Shown here: positions 5,370-8,233 of the stretch, piece after piece | Position numbering within the stretch: the stretch's first letter is position 1 | How the letters are laid out: each line of letters starts with the position of its first letter | Assembly (NCBI GenBank): GCA_052389435.1 | Contig: JBQTIB010000153.1 | Location: forward strand, 1 to 8,233 | From: JBQTKD01 sp052389435 | GTDB taxonomy: Bacteria > Actinomycetota > Actinomycetes > Sporichthyales > Sporichthyaceae | Reading direction: 5' to 3' | Length of the DNA stretch: 8,233 nucleotides | Translations under genes and position numbers: made by a program | The notes under the pieces: generated by a model | Database searches by the model: none | Told to the model about the DNA's origin: nothing | What the model saw: the letters and a program-made list of their open reading frames with translations, nothing else

Positions 5370-6815
5370 GTCCCGCGCCTCGTCCACGAGCGCAGTCTCG
5401 ACGGCGTCCAACGCGCGGGATCGCTCCAGCGCGGCCGCAGCCGCACCCCGCGCCGCGCGACGTACCTCCGTGGCCATCTCGCGCACCGAGTCCGGCGCCG
5501 CCCCGCCCCGAGTGACTCGGGTGGAGACGATCGCCTTGGGATCCAGCGCCGTCGCCAGGTCGAGATCGGCGAGGTCCAGTTCGACGCCCAGTTCCTTCGC
5601 GGCCACGGCGAGCATCTCCGGGGTGACGTCGACGCCCCGCAGTCGCTGCGCGCCGGCGGCCCGCACGACCGCGCCGACGATCCGGTGGGCGCTGCGGTAG
5701 TCCACCCCCCGCGCCGTCATCAGGAACTCGGCCAGGTCCGCGGCCTGGGTGAAGCTGTTCTCCAGCGCGGTCCACATGCGCTCGGAGTTGACCTCGAGCC
5801 CGGCGACCACGCCGGCCATCAGCCGAATCTGACGTACCGACAGGTCGAGGGCCCGCGGCACCTCGCCGTAGGCGAAGATCAGGTTGTCGCTGCGCGCCGA
5901 GGGGCTCTTGGTGACCGCGAGCATGCCGGTCAGCCGGCCGATCAGCACGCCCGCCTCGCCGCGGATCATGGTCAACGCGTACGGGTTGCGCTTCTGCGGC
6001 ATCAGCACGCTGCCCCGGCTGTGACCGTCGGCCAGGCGCACCCAGTCGAACTCGTCGGAGGCCCAGATCTCGAGGTCTTCGGCGAGCTTGCCGGCCGTGA
6101 CGCCGAGGCTGCTGGCCGCGGACAGCAACGCGATCAGCCCGTCGGTCTGCCACATGGCGTCGCGGGTGTGCTCGATGACGTCGTCGAACCCGAGCATCGC
6201 CGCGACCACGCCGCGGTCCCCGGTCAGCGCGCTGCCGTTCACCCCGCCCGCGCCCCCGGGGCTGCGGTTGACCCAGGCGAAGCCGTCCTCGAGGCGCCGC
6301 AGGTCGCGGAGCACGGCGTAGCCGAAGCTCAGCAGGTAGTGCCCGAAGGTCGAGGGCTGGGCGTGCTGCAGGTAGGTCTGCTCGGCCATCCACGTTTCGG
6401 CATGCCTCGCGGACTGGTCGGCGATCGCCTCGGCCAGTGCAGCGGCGGCTTCGACGGCGGCGAGCACGTCCCGCCGCAGCCGCAGTCGCAGCGCCAGTCG
6501 CACGGCCTCCCGACGGGGCCGCCCGGCGTTCAGCCAACCGCCGTCGGTGCCGATGCGCTCGGCCAGCCACTCTTCGCGGCAGTTGTAGAGCTCGCCGTGG
6601 ACCGGGTCGTAGCCGAACTCCGCGACGGGCACGTCCTGGGCGGCCAGCAGCGCCCCGAGCAGTCGGCGCCCCGCCTCTGCGGGAACGACGTCCTCGCGGA
6701 GCAGGACGAGCGTGTGCGCGAGGTCGGCGAGGTTGAGGTGGCCGTGGAGGAGTTCGGCGTCGGCGACCTCGATCGCAAAGCCGCCGGCAATCAGTTCCGG
6801 GGCGTAGTCCGGCAC
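5355..6815 (-). CDS. Divergent argininosuccinate-lyase-like enzyme
   Basis: This 486-residue fumarase/aspartase-superfamily protein is closest in layout to argininosuccinate lyase (ArgH). The signature GSVLMPQKRNP (268-278) keeps the catalytic S269 with K275 and N277. AQPSTFGHYLL (152-162) and SPGGAGGVNGSALTGDR (185-201) match ArgH's AQP-TFGH and SP-GAGALAG segments. It is not a normal ArgH. The N-terminal LWGGRF motif is absent. The substrate-binding RSRNDQ motif is replaced by GRPRREAV (98-105). The catalytic His of GYTHLQ is Tyr (T147-Y148, codon TAC). The usual DLQEDKE segment is also replaced, by the SDNLIFAYGEVP region (309-320). A C-N lyase acting on a different N-succinyl compound, or a non-catalytic relative, is possible. 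The GTG start is supported by GAGGGG (minus strand, 6822-6827) six bases upstream. It starts 13 bases after the seryl-tRNA synthetase stop, so the two share a transcript. Confidence 0.85.
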   Translation of the reverse strand: MPDYAPELIAGGFAIEVADAELLHGHLNLADLAHTLVLLREDVVPAEAGRRLLGALLAAQDVPVAEFGYDPVHGELYNCREEWLAERIGTDGGWLNAGRPRREAVRLALRLRLRRDVLAAVEAAAALAEAIADQSARHAETWMAEQTYLQHAQPSTFGHYLLSFGYAVLRDLRRLEDGFAWVNRSPGGAGGVNGSALTGDRGVVAAMLGFDDVIEHTRDAMWQTDGLIALLSAASSLGVTAGKLAEDLEIWASDEFDWVRLADGHSRGSVLMPQKRNPYALTMIRGEAGVLIGRLTGMLAVTKSPSARSDNLIFAYGEVPRALDLSVRQIRLMAGVVAGLEVNSERMWTALENSFTQAADLAEFLMTARGVDYRSAHRIVGAVVRAAGAQRLRGVDVTPEMLAVAAKELGVELDLADLDLATALDPKAIVSTRVTRGGAAPDSVREMATEVRRAARGAAAAALERSRALDAVETALVDEARDAAGE

Positions 6816-6828
6816 CGGTCACCCCTCA

Positions 6829-8109
6829 CTATGGCCGCTGCAGCGATTTCACTCCGAGGTACGGCACCAGCGCGTCCGGCACGGCGACCGAGCCGTCGGC
6901 CTGCTGGTACTGCTCCAGGATCGCGGCCATCGTGCGTCCGATGGGCAGCCCTGAGCCGTTCAGGGTAGCCGCCGGGACGGGCTTGGCTCCGCCGCCCTCG
7001 CGCGTGCGGATCCCGGCCCGGCGGGCCTGGAACTGCCCGCAGTCCGAGCACGAGGAGATTTCCCGATACGTCTGCTGGCTCGGCAGCCAGACTTCGATGT
7101 CGTAGGTCTGCTGGGCCGAGAAGCCCATGTCCCCTGCGGCGAGCCTGATCGTGCGGTGCGCCAGGCCGAGTTCGATCAGGCACGCCTCCGCGTGCGACAC
7201 CATGAGCTCGAGTTCGTCCGCGGAGTTCTCGGCGGTCGCAATGCGCACCAGCTCCACCTTGGCGAACTGGTGCAGGCGCAGGATGCCGCGGGTGTCCCGG
7301 CCGTAGGAGCCGGCCTCGGAGCGGTAGCAGGGGGTGTGCGCGGTGTAGGCGTACGGAAGGTCTTTGGCCTCGAGGATCTCGTCCGCGTGCAGATTGGTCA
7401 GCGGCACCTCGGCCGTCGGAATGAGGAAGAGCTCCCGATCCCCAGCCGACGTCGCGAAGAGGTCCTCGGCGAACTTCGGGAGTTGACCGGTGCCGGTCAT
7501 CGTCGCCCGGTTGACCAGGTTCGGCACCGAATACTCGACGTACCCGTGCCGGCGCGTGTGCAGGTCCAGGAAGAACGACGCGAGGGCCCGCTCGAGGGCC
7601 GCTCCGGCGCCGCGGGCCACCGAGAAGCGCGGACCCGAGAGCTTGGTGGCGCGAGCGAAGTCCAGGATGCCCAGACCCTCGCCGACGTCGACGTGGTCCC
7701 GGGGTTCGAAGTCGAACGTGGGCGGCGTGCCCCAGCGACGGACCTCGACGGCTTCGGCCTCGGACCTGCCGTCCGGGACGACGTCGGACGGGAAGTTCGG
7801 GATGCCCAGCAGCAGCTCGCGCAGCTCGCCCGCGAGCCGTTCCGCGTCGTCCTCGGCGGCCTTGACGCGGTCCTTGAGTTCGCGCGCGGTCTCCTTGAGT
7901 CCCTCGACGTCGCCGCCGGCCTTGGCGGCCCGGCCCACCTCCGCCGCGATCCGCTTGGTCTCCGCACGCAGCTCGTCGCCGCTGCGAATGGCGGCGTTGC
8001 GCGCAGCGAGCAGATCGCTCAGCGAGGCGAGATCGAGCGTGTAGCCACGCCGAGCCAAGCGACGGACGGCCTCGTCGCCGAGGTCTACGAGTTCCCTTGC
8101 ATCGTGCAT
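6829..8109 (-). CDS. serS: Seryl-tRNA synthetase, non-actinobacterial type, probable second copy
   Basis: This 426-residue class II synthetase attaches serine to tRNA-Ser. The N-terminal 100 or so residues are charged and helical, the expected coiled-coil arm that grips the tRNA's long variable loop. The catalytic core has TAEVPLTNL (232-240, serine recognition), motif 2 CYRSEAGSYGRDTRG (261-275) with HQFAKVE, ISSCSDCGQFQARRAG (351-366), and motif 3 NGSGLPIGRT (384-393). All key residues are kept, so it should be active. In the actinobacterial SerRS I recall (Mycobacterium, Streptomyces), the matching segments read TSEVPLA, CFRREAGSHGKDTRGI, LTSTS-C and NGT. This one instead follows the proteobacterial/firmicute pattern. 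The Ala in HQFAKVE (usually Asp, Glu or Asn) is unusual. It is the first gene of an operon with the ArgH-like lyase. A specialised paralog (resistance or biosynthesis) is more likely than the only housekeeping copy; the family itself is certain. Confidence 0.93.
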   Translation of the reverse strand: MHDARELVDLGDEAVRRLARRGYTLDLASLSDLLAARNAAIRSGDELRAETKRIAAEVGRAAKAGGDVEGLKETARELKDRVKAAEDDAERLAGELRELLLGIPNFPSDVVPDGRSEAEAVEVRRWGTPPTFDFEPRDHVDVGEGLGILDFARATKLSGPRFSVARGAGAALERALASFFLDLHTRRHGYVEYSVPNLVNRATMTGTGQLPKFAEDLFATSAGDRELFLIPTAEVPLTNLHADEILEAKDLPYAYTAHTPCYRSEAGSYGRDTRGILRLHQFAKVELVRIATAENSADELELMVSHAEACLIELGLAHRTIRLAAGDMGFSAQQTYDIEVWLPSQQTYREISSCSDCGQFQARRAGIRTREGGGAKPVPAATLNGSGLPIGRTMAAILEQYQQADGSVAVPDALVPYLGVKSLQRP

Positions 8110-8168
8110 GCAGGGAATCTATCGGCGCGCCGGCGCCGCCGACGAATTCCCTTCCCCGCCCAGGGGAA
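8110..8168 (-). promoter_or_regulatory. Leaderless promoter and palindrome upstream of serS
   Basis: On the minus strand TAGATT (complement of 8116-8121) matches the TANNNT -10 form and ends six bases before the ATG. Transcription would therefore begin at or next to the start codon, giving a leaderless mRNA; no Shine-Dalgarno is present in this stretch. Further upstream, TTCCCC-gccca-GGGGAA (8152-8168) is a perfect 6-bp inverted repeat with a 5-base spacer, the same geometry as the palindrome at 1543-1559. It would sit about 43-59 bases before the transcription start and may be an operator. No clear -35 hexamer is visible. Confidence 0.5.
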
Positions 8169-8188
8169 AACTGCGGCGGCCCGCGGCC

Positions 8189-8203
8189 GGGGGCGCAGCC
8201 CCC
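8189..8203. repeat. GC hairpin GGGGGC-gca-GCCCCC
   Basis: A perfect 6-bp inverted repeat with a three-base loop is followed by three more C (8204-8206). Such G-run/C-run hairpins are common between actinobacterial genes. It may belong to a gene beyond the right edge, as a transcript-end structure, or be a neutral intergenic repeat. I see no gene in bases 8169-8233. Confidence 0.45.
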
Positions 8204-8233
8204 CCCGAGGAAACAGGCGGTGGACGACACCCC

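Noticed and set aside
5355..6815. Naming the second lyase argH
   Set aside because: LWGGRF, RSRNDQ and the THLQ histidine are all missing, and no arginine biosynthesis genes are adjacent.
5685..6968. 427-codon plus-strand frame opposite the ArgH-like gene
   Set aside because: Its composition is that of a shadow frame (runs of Gly, His, Val, Arg) with no recognisable motif, and it overlaps a gene with clear family signatures.
8189..8206. Rho-independent terminator at the right edge
   Set aside because: The hairpin is good but has no T tract on either strand and no visible gene end before it, so it is listed only as a repeat.
6791..8230. 479-codon minus-strand frame overlapping serS out of frame
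   Set aside because: It is an Arg/Gly/Pro-rich shadow of the synthetase gene.

Overview
This is a very GC-rich window, with third codon positions almost all G or C. That composition, the GTG and leaderless-type starts, and an intergenic 'MSERSER' element of a kind I recall from actinomycete genomes all point to an actinobacterium. I cannot name the genus from the sequence. There are eight protein genes, no RNA genes, no CRISPR array and no transposase.

Left flank (1-1502). A G-tract cluster at the very edge is followed by a minus-strand VOC-family metalloenzyme gene. It is transcribed divergently from a plus-strand HpcH/HpaI-type CoA ester lyase. Both are ordinary-looking catabolic enzymes, and nothing ties them firmly to what follows.

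Plus-strand gene set (about 1543-5336). After a palindromic, operator-like site (TTGTCC-n5-GGACAA) comes a conserved-looking protein of no recognised family. It is followed by a fumarase/aspartase-superfamily lyase of the PcaB/PurB type and a PLP enzyme of the ACC deaminase/D-cysteine desulfhydrase fold. The three genes are tightly packed and probably form one operon. The first junction is bridged by the 'MSERSER' element with ATGA overlaps at both ends. A small Cys/His protein lies further downstream, behind a 213-base spacer that repeats the GGACA/TGTCC motif.

Minus-strand operon (8109-5355). A leaderless-looking seryl-tRNA synthetase gene is followed after 13 bases by a divergent argininosuccinate-lyase paralog. 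The synthetase does not look like the usual actinobacterial SerRS. Its class II motifs match the form seen in Proteobacteria and Firmicutes, which suggests a second, specialised copy. The lyase has lost two ArgH hallmarks: the RSRNDQ-type motif, and the catalytic His of the THLQ motif, which is Tyr here. The two operons converge on a perfect 9-bp hairpin.

Working hypothesis (inference): two unusual C-N-type lyases, a PLP enzyme with a modified pocket, an unknown protein and an extra SerRS form an undescribed pathway. It would make or break down an amino-acid-like compound. The SerRS would act either as a self-resistance target copy (albomycin precedent) or as a supplier of seryl-tRNA to biosynthesis (valanimycin precedent). 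No transporter, regulator or transferase that would settle this lies in the window.
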